A DNA stretch of 64,000 bases from Caulobacter segnis ATCC 21756 (GCF_000092285.1 NC_014100.1:1798001-1862000), one strand, 5' to 3'; shown: positions 33,504 through 43,090, numbered from the stretch's first letter. Notes: a model not told the origin generated them from the letters alone. Translations and numbers: made by a program.

Positions 33504-34954
33504 AGACGACGGCGCCCACCCCTTGCGCAGGCGCGTCCGACGAAGCGGGCCAGACCTTGGCGGAGCTCGTGCGAAGCGTCACCGGCGGCCAGCTGCGCAG
33601 CAAGCGGCCTTTCTTGATCGCAGACGATCTGGAGACCCAGTTCCTGCGCGCCGGCTGGCCCGCGGGCCAGTCCTTCGGCGGCGAGGCCGCCCTCGCCGAG
33701 CGATACGATGTGGGCCGCGATGTTCTGCGAGAGGTCGTGCGCGTGCTGGAAGGTCGACGGCACGCCCGCATGCGGCGTGGGCCCCAAGGTGGTCTCGAAG
33801 TCATCCGCCCCGACCTGGAAGACCTTTGCGGCCGCCTCAACGGCTATGCCTATGTCTCCGAACTCGATCGTGTCAGCGTCCTTGAAACCTGGACGATCCT
33901 GATGGCGGTCGCGGTGCGGCTGCTGTTCTCGTCAGCGCAAACGCCCGTTGCGGCCAGGGACCGGCTGGTCGCGCTCTTCGCGCGGCCGGACCTTAGTCTG
34001 CGCGGGCTGGGAACCGACCTGATCGCCGCGAGCGCCAGTCCTCTGCTGGCCGAGCTGGGCGCCTGCGTCGCCAGCCTGCTACCGCGCTCGGCGAACACTG
34101 CGCTCGAGGCGGAATGGTGCGGGGCGCCCTGGCGACGCATCGCTTTCGGCCTCGATGCCGCGGCCTGGCTTGATTGGATCCACCAGGTCCAACTGCCCTG
34201 GACCCAAGCCCAGGTGGGCGAGGCGTCGGACGAGCGTCATGTCGATCCGCCCAGCGCGCCTCCAGACCAAAGTTTCAAAGCTCAGGCGATGCAGGTGGTT
34301 CACAGCCTGATGTCGACCACGCCGCCCCACGTCTGGAACCGTGGCCACCTGATCGGCAACGAATTCGACCTGGCCGATCGGTTCGGCGTCGACAAAAGCA
34401 TCATTCGCCAGGCCATCCGCCTGATGGAGGACGCCGAAACCGCCGTGGCGCTGCCGGGAAGGGGCAGGGGCCTTGTGACCCGCTTGCCCAGCACCGCGCC
34501 GCTCAGCCGGCTCTTCTGCGCCTATTTCGTGGCCCACGGCCTGGATGAAGCAGACGGCGAGCGGGTCTTTGGCGCCCTGCGCATTGAATGCGCCGGTCTG
34601 GCCGCCGATCGCGCCGATCTCGATGACCGGATCGCGCTCTTGCAACTGCGTGAAGACCTGGGCGACTTGCAGGGGCCTTTGCCGGTGGCGGTGCTCCAAA
34701 GCTTCGAGCGTTTCCAGCAGCATGCCGCGCACAACATTCTCCTTGGCCTCTGCATCGACAGCGTCAAGGCGTTCATGACCTGGCGCATGGATCGCCAGCT
34801 TGTCGCGCCTGAAGCCGTGACCCGCCTTTACCGCATGCACACTCAGCGGGTGGTTCGGGCGATCTGCGCTCAGGACAGGGCTGGCGCGATGGTCGCCGAG
34901 CAAGCCAAGCTCGAAGGCCTGGCGCGAGCGCGCAAGGCGAGCCTCGGCTCCTAG
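33500..34954 (+). CDS. Regulator with two GntR-like DNA-binding domains, 1
   Basis: A 484-residue protein with two winged-helix motifs of GntR type in one chain: residues 40-95 (LETQFLRAGWPAGQSFGGEAALAERYDVGRDVLREVVRVLE then a basic wing RGPQGGLEV) and residues 268-325 (WNRGHLIGNEFDLADRFGVDKSIIRQAIRLMEDAE then GRGRGLVTRLP). Each is followed by a helical region like an FCD effector domain, so the protein looks like a fusion of two FadR-type regulators. A second protein of the same design is encoded at 54050-55336. It may bind the repeated CCGTCTRGTTTA motif (inference). Confidence 0.85.
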   Translation: MKTTAPTPCAGASDEAGQTLAELVRSVTGGQLRSKRPFLIADDLETQFLRAGWPAGQSFGGEAALAERYDVGRDVLREVVRVLEGRRHARMRRGPQGGLEVIRPDLEDLCGRLNGYAYVSELDRVSVLETWTILMAVAVRLLFSSAQTPVAARDRLVALFARPDLSLRGLGTDLIAASASPLLAELGACVASLLPRSANTALEAEWCGAPWRRIAFGLDAAAWLDWIHQVQLPWTQAQVGEASDERHVDPPSAPPDQSFKAQAMQVVHSLMSTTPPHVWNRGHLIGNEFDLADRFGVDKSIIRQAIRLMEDAETAVALPGRGRGLVTRLPSTAPLSRLFCAYFVAHGLDEADGERVFGALRIECAGLAADRADLDDRIALLQLREDLGDLQGPLPVAVLQSFERFQQHAAHNILLGLCIDSVKAFMTWRMDRQLVAPEAVTRLYRMHTQRVVRAICAQDRAGAMVAEQAKLEGLARARKASLGS

Positions 34955-35271
34955 AAACACAACGCGAGAACGCAGGGGCGACAATGACGTCGGACGTCGC
35001 GGCTTGGCCAGGATCGCCTCACTCATTGACTGAAGCGAGGGCTTGCGGTCGTCGGTGGCAGCGGCCTGCAACGGGGGCGGTCCGAATAGACAGCTCACGC
35101 TCGGACTGACGGCCGGTCGAAAACGCCCAGGCGGAGATTGGAAACGGTCGTCGCGAGCGGTGTTTCTGAGATTGAAGGTCTGACCCGGCTTGTCGATCGT
35201 CTCTACCTCTTGCGGTGCGAGATCCTCGCGGTCACGCACCGCCTGCTTCAGCTCAAGTCGAACAGTCGAGC
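34955..35271. other. Convergent intergenic region
   Basis: Lies between the end of the regulator gene and the end of the leftward aldehyde dehydrogenase gene. No gene or clear terminator hairpin seen. Confidence 0.4.
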
Positions 35272-36720
35272 TCAACTGGTGACGAACGAGATGTGTTTGT
35301 GCTCGATGAAGTCTTCCAGCACCGCCAGGCCGCGCATGCGCCCCAGACCGCTCTGCTTGAACCCGCCCTCCTCGAACTGATCCGAGAGCGCCGCCCAGCC
35401 ATTGATCCACACCGTGCCGGCGTCAAGCGCCCTGGCCATACGGACCTGGCGATCCAGATCGCGTGACCATACGCTGGCGGCCAAGCCATATTCGGTGCCA
35501 TTGGCTAGCGCGACGGCCTGGGCTTCGGTGTCGAAAACCTGCATCGCCAGCACCGGACCGAAGACTTCCTGCTGAACGATGTCAGCCTGGTTATCCGTCA
35601 CTTCCAGCAGCGTGGGGCGATAGAATGCGCCCTTGGCCAATTCGCCGTCCGTGACCGGACCGCCCCGGACAATCGCCTTCGCGCCGGCGGCGATCGCGGC
35701 CTCGACCATGCGGTCGACCCGCTCGACATTGGCCTTGTCGATCAGTGGGCCCATCTCGGATGCAGGGTCGGAGGCCGGACCAACGCGGACGGTCGACAGC
35801 GCCTCGCCCAGCGCCTGAGCAACCTTGGCGGCGACGCCGCGCTGCACCAAGAGGCGGCTGCCGGTCATGCAGAATTGACCGGAGAACACCGTCAACGCCG
35901 CCACGGCGGTGGGCGTCACCGCATCCAGATTGGCGTCGTCGAACACGATCAGCGGCGTTTTCCCGCCCAACTCCAGTCCCAGGCGCTTGACCCGTGGCGC
36001 AGCATTGGCGGCGATGGCCCGGCCCGTGGCGGTGCTGCCGGTGAAGCTGATCGTGGGCACTTGCGGTGATGCGACGATCGCTTCGCCCGCCTGCTGGCCT
36101 CCGGTGATGAGGTTCACCACACCCGCAGGAAGACCCTTGGTGGCGGCGATGATCTGGGCGATCAGGTGGTTGAGCTGAGCGGTCTGTCGCGGCAGCATGA
36201 TCACCGCTGTGCATCCGGCAGCCAGAGCCGGCGCGAGGGAACGGGTCACCAGGGCGCACGGGGAGTTCCACGGCGCGATGATGCCGGCGACGCCCACGGG
36301 CTGCTTCAGAGTCAGCGATATCTGCCCCGGCGCGCGTTCCGCCGCGCGGCCAGCCTCCGTTAGCGCCAGCGCGGCGTTATAGCGAAGGGTCTGCGGCGCG
36401 ATGCCGATCTCGATCTGAGCATGGAGGTTCACTTTTCCATTTTCGAGCCCGGTCAGCGCCACCAGTTCGTCGAACCGAGCTTCGAATGCGTCGGCCATCG
36501 CGTTGAGGACGCTGGCCCGAAGGCGATGATCGTCCTTCCAGCCAGTGTCGGTGAACGCCCCGCCGGCGGCCGCGATCGCAAGGCCCGCTTCGGCCGCTCC
36601 CGCAAGACTATACGTACCGATGACGTCTCCGGTGGCCGGATCGAAGCTTTCGCCTGGCTCGCCGGCTTCTATCCATTCGCCACCGATCAGGTGCAATGCC
36701 TTCCTGTCATTTCGCGCCAT
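35272..36720 (-). CDS. Aldehyde dehydrogenase 1
   Basis: A 482-residue NAD(P)-dependent aldehyde dehydrogenase. The active-site Cys is in FSGQFCMTGSRL, the general base Glu in RLGLELGGKTPL, the nucleotide-binding loop in ISFTGSTATG and the folding Asn in IIAPWNSPCALV (usually PWNFP). It should oxidise an aldehyde made by the cleavage oxygenases or SDR steps. ATG 36720 (MARNDRKALHL) follows GGGAGA. It is transcribed leftward as a single gene, with a copy of the repeated motif in its upstream region at 36813-36824. Confidence 0.92.
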   Translation of the reverse strand: MARNDRKALHLIGGEWIEAGEPGESFDPATGDVIGTYSLAGAAEAGLAIAAAGGAFTDTGWKDDHRLRASVLNAMADAFEARFDELVALTGLENGKVNLHAQIEIGIAPQTLRYNAALALTEAGRAAERAPGQISLTLKQPVGVAGIIAPWNSPCALVTRSLAPALAAGCTAVIMLPRQTAQLNHLIAQIIAATKGLPAGVVNLITGGQQAGEAIVASPQVPTISFTGSTATGRAIAANAAPRVKRLGLELGGKTPLIVFDDANLDAVTPTAVAALTVFSGQFCMTGSRLLVQRGVAAKVAQALGEALSTVRVGPASDPASEMGPLIDKANVERVDRMVEAAIAAGAKAIVRGGPVTDGELAKGAFYRPTLLEVTDNQADIVQQEVFGPVLAMQVFDTEAQAVALANGTEYGLAASVWSRDLDRQVRMARALDAGTVWINGWAALSDQFEEGGFKQSGLGRMRGLAVLEDFIEHKHISFVTS

Positions 36721-36812
36721 GTAAGTCTCCCGCCCGATCGGGCAACGGCTCTCGATGCCGGCCATTGCTCTTTGTTGATCTGCTGGTGACACAGGACCCG
36801 AAGGCGCACGCC

Positions 36813-36824
36813 TAAACTAGACGT
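36813..36824 (-). promoter_or_regulatory. Repeated upstream motif, site 2
   Basis: ACGTCTAGTTTA on the minus strand, 93 bases before the aldehyde dehydrogenase ATG at 36720. It differs from the consensus CCGTCTRGTTTA only in the first base. Confidence 0.5.
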
Positions 36825-37115
36825 AGGAAAACCCGATCGGGCGGTCGACACTGACCGCCCGCGCCCCAAGCCCAAGGGACGCGGAGGCGCGGCGTTGCTC
36901 AACGCGCCAAAGCTGACGCCGTGGGGCGATGGATCCGCAGCGTTTCGCGACCCTAGACGGCGCGGGTCAACCTCTTCACCCCGTTGTCGAGCGCGGCAAG
37001 ACCGCGCGCCGAAGCCAGGCGGCGTTATGAGCCGTCGTGCGCGCTGCCGCGACGGCTTCGAGGGCTTGCCGCAGGGCGCCGGTCGTCGGCGGCCGAGGGG
37101 CGGTGCGCAGTGCCA

Positions 37116-37126
37116 CCGTCTGGTTT
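37116..37126 (+). promoter_or_regulatory. Repeated upstream motif, site 3
   Basis: CCGTCTGGTTT, 49 bases before the GTG start at 37175. One of five sites with the same core and orientation. Confidence 0.5.
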
Positions 37127-37174
37127 TTACCCGCAGCGGCGCCATCGGTTGAGGTTTCAATCAGGAGAGAACGC

Positions 37175-38002
37175 GTGCAGGGGATCGACATTGGCGCAGG
37201 ACCTTCGGCGGTCCTCCGTTCGCGGGCGGCGCTGTTCCTCGAGCAGAGGCTGTCGGGTGAAGCCTCTGACGGGGCGCTCCGTCACTCGCTGAACAATCGG
37301 CTGCTGGGCCCCGGCCAGGCGCCGCTGATCGAAGACATCCTGAGCCTGCAGATGTTCGATGATCCGGCGCAGGGACAGGTGGCCGTCTTCGGCGCGGCGC
37401 AGATCGCTGGGGCGCCCACGCCCTACGCCCTTCGCCTGATGATCGCAGATGACACCGTCGTCGAGGTCGAGGAGATCATCAGCTCGGCCCGCCACGGGCA
37501 CTTCGCCGACGTTGACCAGCTGCTCAAGCCCGACGTGCTCTACGAGGCCCCCATTCCAGCTCACCGGGCCGTCGATCGAGACGGATTGTGGCAGGTCGCC
37601 GACAGCTATTGGCAGGCGCTCGAGGAGAGCGACGGCAGCCTGGCGCGCTTTGCCTATCGCTGCGACCGCTATGACAACGGCAAGAAGATCACCAACAACC
37701 TGTCGATCCTGCTGTCGCAGGACGCTGCGGTGCATACGCCCGCCAGCTGCATCAACGCCACCCGGCCGGCCCGCCCGCTGGCGCGCAACCGGCGCTTTCC
37801 CGTCCTGGACACGCGGCTTGGTGTGGCGGTGAGCTTCGTCCTGGTCGATTTCCATCCCGCGCCCCATATCGATCGGCCCGATTGCGGGACCTTCTACATG
37901 GCGGGTCTCTTCAAGATCAGCGACGGGGAGATCCGCAGCCTTGACGAGATCCGGGAGATCATCCCGCTGGGCGCCGAAGAAGTCTGGACGACGTCGTCCT
38001 AA
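37175..38002 (+). CDS. DUF8021-like protein 1
   Basis: A 275-residue protein related to the one encoded at 43135-43944 over its whole length: VEEIISSARHGHFADVDQLLKPDVLYEAPIP, the motif YWQALEESDGSLARFAYRCDRYDNGKK, INATRPARPLARNRRFPVLDTRLGVAVSF and the end SLDEIREIIPLGAEEVW. These blocks recall the DUF8021 proteins found mainly in fungi and soil bacteria; no reaction is known to me. Start is GTG 37175 behind AGGAGA. It stands between the aldehyde dehydrogenase and the flavin monooxygenase, so a role in the catabolic route, perhaps as an isomerase or binding protein, is possible. Confidence 0.75.
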   Translation: MQGIDIGAGPSAVLRSRAALFLEQRLSGEASDGALRHSLNNRLLGPGQAPLIEDILSLQMFDDPAQGQVAVFGAAQIAGAPTPYALRLMIADDTVVEVEEIISSARHGHFADVDQLLKPDVLYEAPIPAHRAVDRDGLWQVADSYWQALEESDGSLARFAYRCDRYDNGKKITNNLSILLSQDAAVHTPASCINATRPARPLARNRRFPVLDTRLGVAVSFVLVDFHPAPHIDRPDCGTFYMAGLFKISDGEIRSLDEIREIIPLGAEEVWTTSS

Positions 38003-38005
38003 CCG

Positions 38006-38017
38006 CCGTCTGGTTTA
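38006..38017 (+). promoter_or_regulatory. Repeated upstream motif, site 4
   Basis: CCGTCTGGTTTA, 52 bases before ATG 38069. Here it is part of the imperfect palindrome GTCTG-N7-CAGAC. Confidence 0.55.
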
Positions 38018-38068
38018 GGCAGACCCCCGGCTTACGCTCCTGGCCAAACAGCTTTGGGAGGTTTGGCC

Positions 38069-39358
38069 ATGACGACGGCAAAGAAAGACAGCGCCATCCA
38101 CGAGTCGCCACTGTCGACCGAGGTGGGGCGGAAGATCCGCGATAAGGTCCGCGCCCTGCGGCCGCTCATTCGCGAACATGCGGCCGAGGGCGAGGCGCTG
38201 GGCTGCCTGCCGCCCGCCACCCTCAACGCATTGGCCGAGGCCGGGGTCTTCAATTTGTCTGCGCCGCCGGCGTTCGGCGGCCCCGCCTTGGGCGCTCGCG
38301 ACCTGGCCGAGATTGTCACAGAGGTCGCCCGCGGCGACGGCTCGGCCGGCTGGACGACGATGATCGCTTCGGGTTTTGCCCGCGTGTTCCTGACCTTCCC
38401 GGACGCGACCGTCGCCGAGGTCTACGCGGCCACCCGCGACTGGCGCGGTCCCATTGTCGCCAGCGCCTCGCTGTTTTCCGAGCGCATCCAGCGCGCGCGC
38501 AAGGTCGAGGGCGGCTATGTCGTCGAAGCCGGCGGCAAGTGGGGCTTTGGTAGCGGCTGCAAGCACGCGGCCTTCCTGGTCGTGGGCGTCCAGGTCGACG
38601 ACGTGCGCGGCATGGTGCTGCTGGAAAAGGGCCAGTACGAGATCCTCGACGACTGGAAGGTCATGGGTCTTTCAGGCTCGTCGAGCAACAGCGTCACCGC
38701 GCCCAACGACATCTTCGTTCCCGAGGGCCGTTTCGCAGACCTGGCGCATTTGCCCGACAAGCTCAATGGGCTGCGCCAGCGGTTCTCGGGCCTTGGCTAT
38801 CAGCTCGATGGCCTGGGCCTCATGCTGATCGTGGCCATGGAGACCATGGCCATCACCCTGGGCATGGCCCAAGGCGCGTATGAGTGCTTCGTCGAGCAGA
38901 CCGAGAACAAAAAGCCCTTCAACCTGCCCTACGACACCCTGGCGGCGACGCCCTCCATCCAGGTGGCCGCCGGCAAGGCCCGCGCCATGATCAACGCCGC
39001 CCAGGCGCTGATCTTTGCCCGCGCCGATTACATCGACCGCAAGGCCATCGCCGGCGAAGGCTTCGAGCCGGCCGAAGAGGCCGAGATCATGATGGACTTC
39101 GTCCATGCCGGTAACGTCTGCGGCGCGGCCATCGATCTTATCCAGCTCACCCTGGGCTCGGCGACCGTGAGCCTGAAAAACCCGATCCAGCGGTTCGCGC
39201 GCGACACCCGCGTGGCCCTGACCCACGGCTCGACCCGGCTTGATCCGTCGGCCGAGATCAGCGGCCGCCAGCAGCTGGGCCTGCCGCCGTTCGCGGCCTT
39301 CGCCGCCGCGGTCCCCGGCGTCGATAAGGCCCAGCGCCAGGCCTCCGAAGCCGCCTAA
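38069..39358 (+). CDS. Flavin-dependent monooxygenase, acyl-CoA dehydrogenase fold, 1
   Basis: A 429-residue protein with the acyl-CoA dehydrogenase fold, but of the group D monooxygenase type (HsaA/HpaB relatives) rather than a true dehydrogenase: RGDGSAGWTTMIASG, KWGFGSGCKHAAFLVVG, YEILDDWKVMGLSGSSSNSV and the C-terminal RFARDTRVALTHGS. Such enzymes hydroxylate phenols with reduced flavin from a separate reductase, which may be the gene at 48429-48938. A homologue is encoded at 43944-45188. ATG 38069 follows GGGAGG. The SDR gene follows 43 bases later. Confidence 0.85.
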   Translation: MTTAKKDSAIHESPLSTEVGRKIRDKVRALRPLIREHAAEGEALGCLPPATLNALAEAGVFNLSAPPAFGGPALGARDLAEIVTEVARGDGSAGWTTMIASGFARVFLTFPDATVAEVYAATRDWRGPIVASASLFSERIQRARKVEGGYVVEAGGKWGFGSGCKHAAFLVVGVQVDDVRGMVLLEKGQYEILDDWKVMGLSGSSSNSVTAPNDIFVPEGRFADLAHLPDKLNGLRQRFSGLGYQLDGLGLMLIVAMETMAITLGMAQGAYECFVEQTENKKPFNLPYDTLAATPSIQVAAGKARAMINAAQALIFARADYIDRKAIAGEGFEPAEEAEIMMDFVHAGNVCGAAIDLIQLTLGSATVSLKNPIQRFARDTRVALTHGSTRLDPSAEISGRQQLGLPPFAAFAAAVPGVDKAQRQASEAA

Positions 39359-39401
39359 TCCTTTTTCCAAGCCAGCGTCCGCAGCGGCGCGAAGAGGTAT
39401 C

Positions 39402-40199
39402 ATGCAACTGGAACTTACCGGCAAACGCGCCCTGGTCACGGGCAGCAGCTCAGGGATCGGGCGATCCATCGCCCTGCAGCTGGCGGCCGAAGGCGCCGAG
39501 GTGGTCGTCCACGGCCGCGACGAGGCGCGCGCCAACAAGACCGCCGACGAGATCACCCAGGCTGGCGGTCGCGCCTTTGTCGTCCTGGGCGACCTGATGG
39601 AGGCCGACCAGGCCAAGGCCGCCGTCGAGAGAGTCCGGGCCCTGGGCGGGGTCGACATCCTGGTCAACAACGCCGGCGGCCGCCATGGTGGCTGGGAGCG
39701 CAACGGATGGATCGGCGCCGGCGGCGACAACTGGATCGCCACTTATAAGCAGAACGTCATTTCGACCGTGACGCTGATCGAAGGCCTGGCGCCGATCATG
39801 ATCGAGCGCGGCTGGGGGCGCGTGCTGCAGATCGCCAGCGCCATCGCCATCCATCAGCCGCCCAATTTCCCCGACTACCAGGCCGCCAAGGCGGCGGAGA
39901 TCAATCTCTCACGCTCGTTCTCGCGCAGCCTGGCGGGCACGGGCGTCACCTCCAACGCCATCAGCGCCGGGATCATCCATACGCCCGGGTCCGACGCCGA
40001 GATCGCCAGCATCGCCAAGGAGGTCGGCATGGCCGGCGACTGGCAGGATAACGAGAAAGAGATCGCCCTAGGGGTCTTCCGTCAAACCGTGGGTCGCATA
40101 GGTCGGGCCGAGGATATCGCCGCGGCGGTCTGCTTCCTGGTCAGCCCGCGGGCGGACTTCATTACCGGCGTCAATCTCGTCGTCGACGGGGGGATGTGA
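39402..40199 (+). CDS. SDR family oxidoreductase 1
   Basis: A 265-residue short-chain dehydrogenase: cofactor motif TGSSSGIG, NNAGG, catalytic Ser in LQIASAIAIH, Tyr and Lys in YQAAKAA, and the C-terminal GRAEDIAAAVCFLVSPRADFITG. The His-Gly-Arg after the second strand (VVVHGRD) suggests NADP(H). ATG 39402 follows GAAGAGG. It belongs with the preceding monooxygenase gene. Confidence 0.9.
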   Translation: MQLELTGKRALVTGSSSGIGRSIALQLAAEGAEVVVHGRDEARANKTADEITQAGGRAFVVLGDLMEADQAKAAVERVRALGGVDILVNNAGGRHGGWERNGWIGAGGDNWIATYKQNVISTVTLIEGLAPIMIERGWGRVLQIASAIAIHQPPNFPDYQAAKAAEINLSRSFSRSLAGTGVTSNAISAGIIHTPGSDAEIASIAKEVGMAGDWQDNEKEIALGVFRQTVGRIGRAEDIAAAVCFLVSPRADFITGVNLVVDGGM

Positions 40200-40213
40200 C
40201 CTCGGCAGTAGCG

Positions 40214-40224
40214 CCGTCTAGTTT
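40214..40224 (+). promoter_or_regulatory. Repeated upstream motif, site 5
   Basis: CCGTCTAGTTT, 59 bases before the TonB receptor ATG at 40283, just after the SDR stop, suggesting that the receptor gene has its own promoter. Confidence 0.5.
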
Positions 40225-40282
40225 CGCGGCGGCGCTGCGCCAAACTCTCCGGATAACAAATAAAAACCTAGGGAGGGGTACC

Positions 40283-42361
40283 ATGAAGTACCAGAAAACC
40301 TTGCTAACCGCGGGTCTGGCTTTGGCGGCGTGCAGCTCGGCCATGGCGGAGACGGCCGCGCCGGCGGCCGAAACGGCGAGTGCGCAGGCGCCAAGCTCGA
40401 ACGTTGTGGCCGACATCATCGTCACCGCCGAACGGCGCGACAGCACCGTGCAGAAAACGGGCGCCACGATCAGCGTCCTGGGCGGCGACGAGCTGGTCAA
40501 GCGCGGCGTCGGCTCGCTGAATGACGCGCTAAGCAACGTCCCCGGCGTTTATCTGCAGGTGAACAACAAGGGCGCCAATGTCGACATCCGCGGCGTCGGC
40601 ACGGGGCTGGACTCGGCCGCCGGCGATCCAGGCGTCAACACCAATATCGACGGCGTCTACCTGCGTCAGGCGAGCACGATCGTCTCTGGCCTCTATGATG
40701 TCGCCCGCGTCGAAGTGCTCAAGGGACCTCAAGGCACGCTCTATGGCCGCAACGCCACCGGAGGCGTGGTCAATATCCTGACCAACGACCCGGGCTATGA
40801 GTTCGGCTACAGCGGGTCGCTGACCGTCGGGAACTACAACCTCATTCGCTCCGAGGGGGCCTTCAACATCCCAGTGTCTTCGCAGCTGGCCCTGCGCGCG
40901 GCCTTCGGCAGCGAGTCCCATGACGGCTACCTTGACACGGGGCAGGACGACGCCAAGCGCTTCGCCGGACGGCTCAAGCTGCTCTGGGAGCCGACCTCGA
41001 CCTTCGATGTCCTGGCCGGCGTCTCCTATGCGCACGAGGGCGGCGTCGGGCCTGGCTCGGTCCTGGCCACCGAGCCCGAAGGTTCCCGTCACGCCGTGGT
41101 GAGTCACCAGCCGGCGGGCACGCTCGACCAGGATTTCGTCACGGTGTTCGGCAAGGCCGAATGGGACGCCGGCCCCATTCGGGTGACCTTCCTCCCGACC
41201 TTTTCGCGCTATGTCTACGACTACACCGGCACCAACTACAGCATCTATTCGCAGCAGCGGGCCCGGGAAAACCAGACCACGACCGAACTGCGCTTCTCGT
41301 CGAGCCGCGACGCCAAGGTCCAGTGGGTCTCGGGGCTCTACTACTTCCACGGCGACCTGAGCAACTACGCCAACCTGCCCGATTACGGCGTCATCAACGA
41401 CCAGCCCAACCTGGTGACCAAGTCCTACGCCGTCTTCGGCGACATCACCGTTCCGCTCTCGGACCGGCTGCGCTTGGGCGGCGGGCTTCGCTACACCGCC
41501 GACCGCAAGAGCCAGATCGGCACGCTCGTCTCGGGCGGCGGCGTCACGGTCGGGCCGTTCGACGGCAAGCTGCGGTCCAACGCCGTCAACTATCGGATTG
41601 GCGTCCAGTACGACCTGGCCCAGGACGTGATGCTCTACGCCACCCACGCCACGGGCTACAAGGCGGGCGGCTTCCTCCCCGACCAACCCGGCTATGACAC
41701 CTATAAGCCCGAGAAGCTTCGCTCGGTGGAGGCCGGGATCAAGAGCCGCCTGTTCGACGGGCGCCTTCAGCTGAACCTGTCGGGCTTCCACTACAGCTAC
41801 GACAACTACCAGACCTCGACCCTGGGCCTGGCGCACTACGGCGGCCTGAGCGCCCTCGTCTTCAACAGCCAGGGAACCACCAAGATTTACGGCGCCGAGC
41901 TCCAGGCCATCTATCGCCCGACCGAGCGCGACCAGTTCGAGCTGACGCTCTCGCCGATGAAGTCGAAGTTCGGCGCCTTCGTTATTCCGGCCACCCCGGC
42001 CAGCGCCATGATCGACGTCAGCGGCAAGCAGCTGCCGCACGCGCCCTCGTTGAGCGGCATGGCGGCCTATCAGCATGAATGGCGCCTCCAGGCTGGCTCG
42101 CTGACCGGACGCATCCAGACCAACTACTCGTCGAAATACTTCACGGAGTTCACCCAGGCCGCCTACAGCCAAAGGCCTAGCTATACGCGCACGGATCTCA
42201 ACCTGACCTACTCGGCCGATGAGAGCCGCTGGTCGGTCGGTCTCTTCGTGCGCAACCTGGAGGACGCTTGGATCGTCAGCCTCAAGGCCAACACCGCCGT
42301 CGGCGATTACGGCCTGCAGCCGCCGCGGACCTTTGGCCTGACCTTGAACGTGAAGGGCTAG
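40283..42361 (+). CDS. TonB-dependent receptor 1
   Basis: A 692-residue outer-membrane receptor. Signal peptide at residues 1-22 (MKYQKTLLTAGLALAACSSAMA), TonB box region DIIVTAER, plug domain with VPGVYLQVN, DIRGVG and VEVLKGPQGTLYGRNATGGVVNI, then a beta-barrel ending in FGLTLNVKG. It belongs to the broad class used by Caulobacterales and sphingomonads to take up plant-derived and aromatic compounds. ATG 40283 follows GGGAGGGG. Its substrate is probably the compound processed by the neighbouring oxygenases. Confidence 0.93.
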   Translation: MKYQKTLLTAGLALAACSSAMAETAAPAAETASAQAPSSNVVADIIVTAERRDSTVQKTGATISVLGGDELVKRGVGSLNDALSNVPGVYLQVNNKGANVDIRGVGTGLDSAAGDPGVNTNIDGVYLRQASTIVSGLYDVARVEVLKGPQGTLYGRNATGGVVNILTNDPGYEFGYSGSLTVGNYNLIRSEGAFNIPVSSQLALRAAFGSESHDGYLDTGQDDAKRFAGRLKLLWEPTSTFDVLAGVSYAHEGGVGPGSVLATEPEGSRHAVVSHQPAGTLDQDFVTVFGKAEWDAGPIRVTFLPTFSRYVYDYTGTNYSIYSQQRARENQTTTELRFSSSRDAKVQWVSGLYYFHGDLSNYANLPDYGVINDQPNLVTKSYAVFGDITVPLSDRLRLGGGLRYTADRKSQIGTLVSGGGVTVGPFDGKLRSNAVNYRIGVQYDLAQDVMLYATHATGYKAGGFLPDQPGYDTYKPEKLRSVEAGIKSRLFDGRLQLNLSGFHYSYDNYQTSTLGLAHYGGLSALVFNSQGTTKIYGAELQAIYRPTERDQFELTLSPMKSKFGAFVIPATPASAMIDVSGKQLPHAPSLSGMAAYQHEWRLQAGSLTGRIQTNYSSKYFTEFTQAAYSQRPSYTRTDLNLTYSADESRWSVGLFVRNLEDAWIVSLKANTAVGDYGLQPPRTFGLTLNVKG

Positions 42362-42487
42362 GCGCCGCTAAGCGCGTCGGACCGGGGGAATACTGCCGGC
42401 CCGACGCCCTTGGTTCTTGCGTATGCCTTCCTCGCGACCCCTTGCCCGGCCTTGCCGCCAAACGGTTGAGCCTCGTGGAAATCCGAT

Positions 42488-42640
42488 ATGAAAGTTCTGT
42501 TGTTGAGCCTGATCTTGGCTTTGGTCATGACGGACGCGCCGCGCCCGTCCCGTGAGGGCGCTGCGGTCGTGAGCGGCCATGAGGGCCCGCCAGTCTATGC
42601 CGCTCGCGACACCTTCGCGGCGTTGGCGCAAATGCGCTGA
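42488..42640 (+). CDS. Possible very small exported peptide
   Basis: A 50-residue frame starting MKVLLLSLILALVMTDAPRP, which resembles a signal peptide or a membrane anchor. The ribosome site is weak (GTGGAA) and no family is recognised. Confidence 0.25.
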   Translation: MKVLLLSLILALVMTDAPRPSREGAAVVSGHEGPPVYAARDTFAALAQMR

Positions 42641-43075
42641 CGTTACGCCGGCCGCCCCACCGGGCTTCGAGAGGGCGCTCCGATGAGCCGCGCCCTTGGT
42701 TGAGAGAAGGGCGCCTCGACCGAGGGAAGGGCGCGCCTCGCGGAGCAAGGTTCCTTCGGTCGCGTCGATCCGTTTTCCAGAGATCCAACATTGCTATCGC
42801 CCCGGCGACGAGGTTTGGCGATTCCTCCGGGGGGGCAAGCGGCCCGGCGCGGCGTCGGGGTTGGCGTGGCTACAAATTTCCGATTTGCCGCCTTCACCGG
42901 AAGTTCCGCCGTGCCGGTCGCCCCCCGGCCGCCGCCGTTTAACGGGGACCTCACGTGCGTTTAGCCGCTTAGTCAGGGCTTGGCTGAACACATCCAGTGC
43001 GCCTTGGTCATCGGGTTGATGATCAGCGCCGTTCAGCGAGCGTCGTCGATTAGGCAGCGTCCACCGCGCATCCGT

Positions 43076-43090
43076 CTCACGCCGCGTGAG
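43076..43090 (-). terminator. Small inverted repeat downstream of DUF8021-like gene 2
   Basis: CTCACG-CCG-CGTGAG forms a 6-base stem with a three-base loop, 45 bases after the leftward gene's stop. No T run is seen. Confidence 0.3.

Noticed and set aside
40529..42172. A 547-codon minus-strand frame inside TonB receptor 1
   Set aside because: Shadow of the receptor gene; low-complexity Val/Ala/Gly/Glu translation and no ribosome site.
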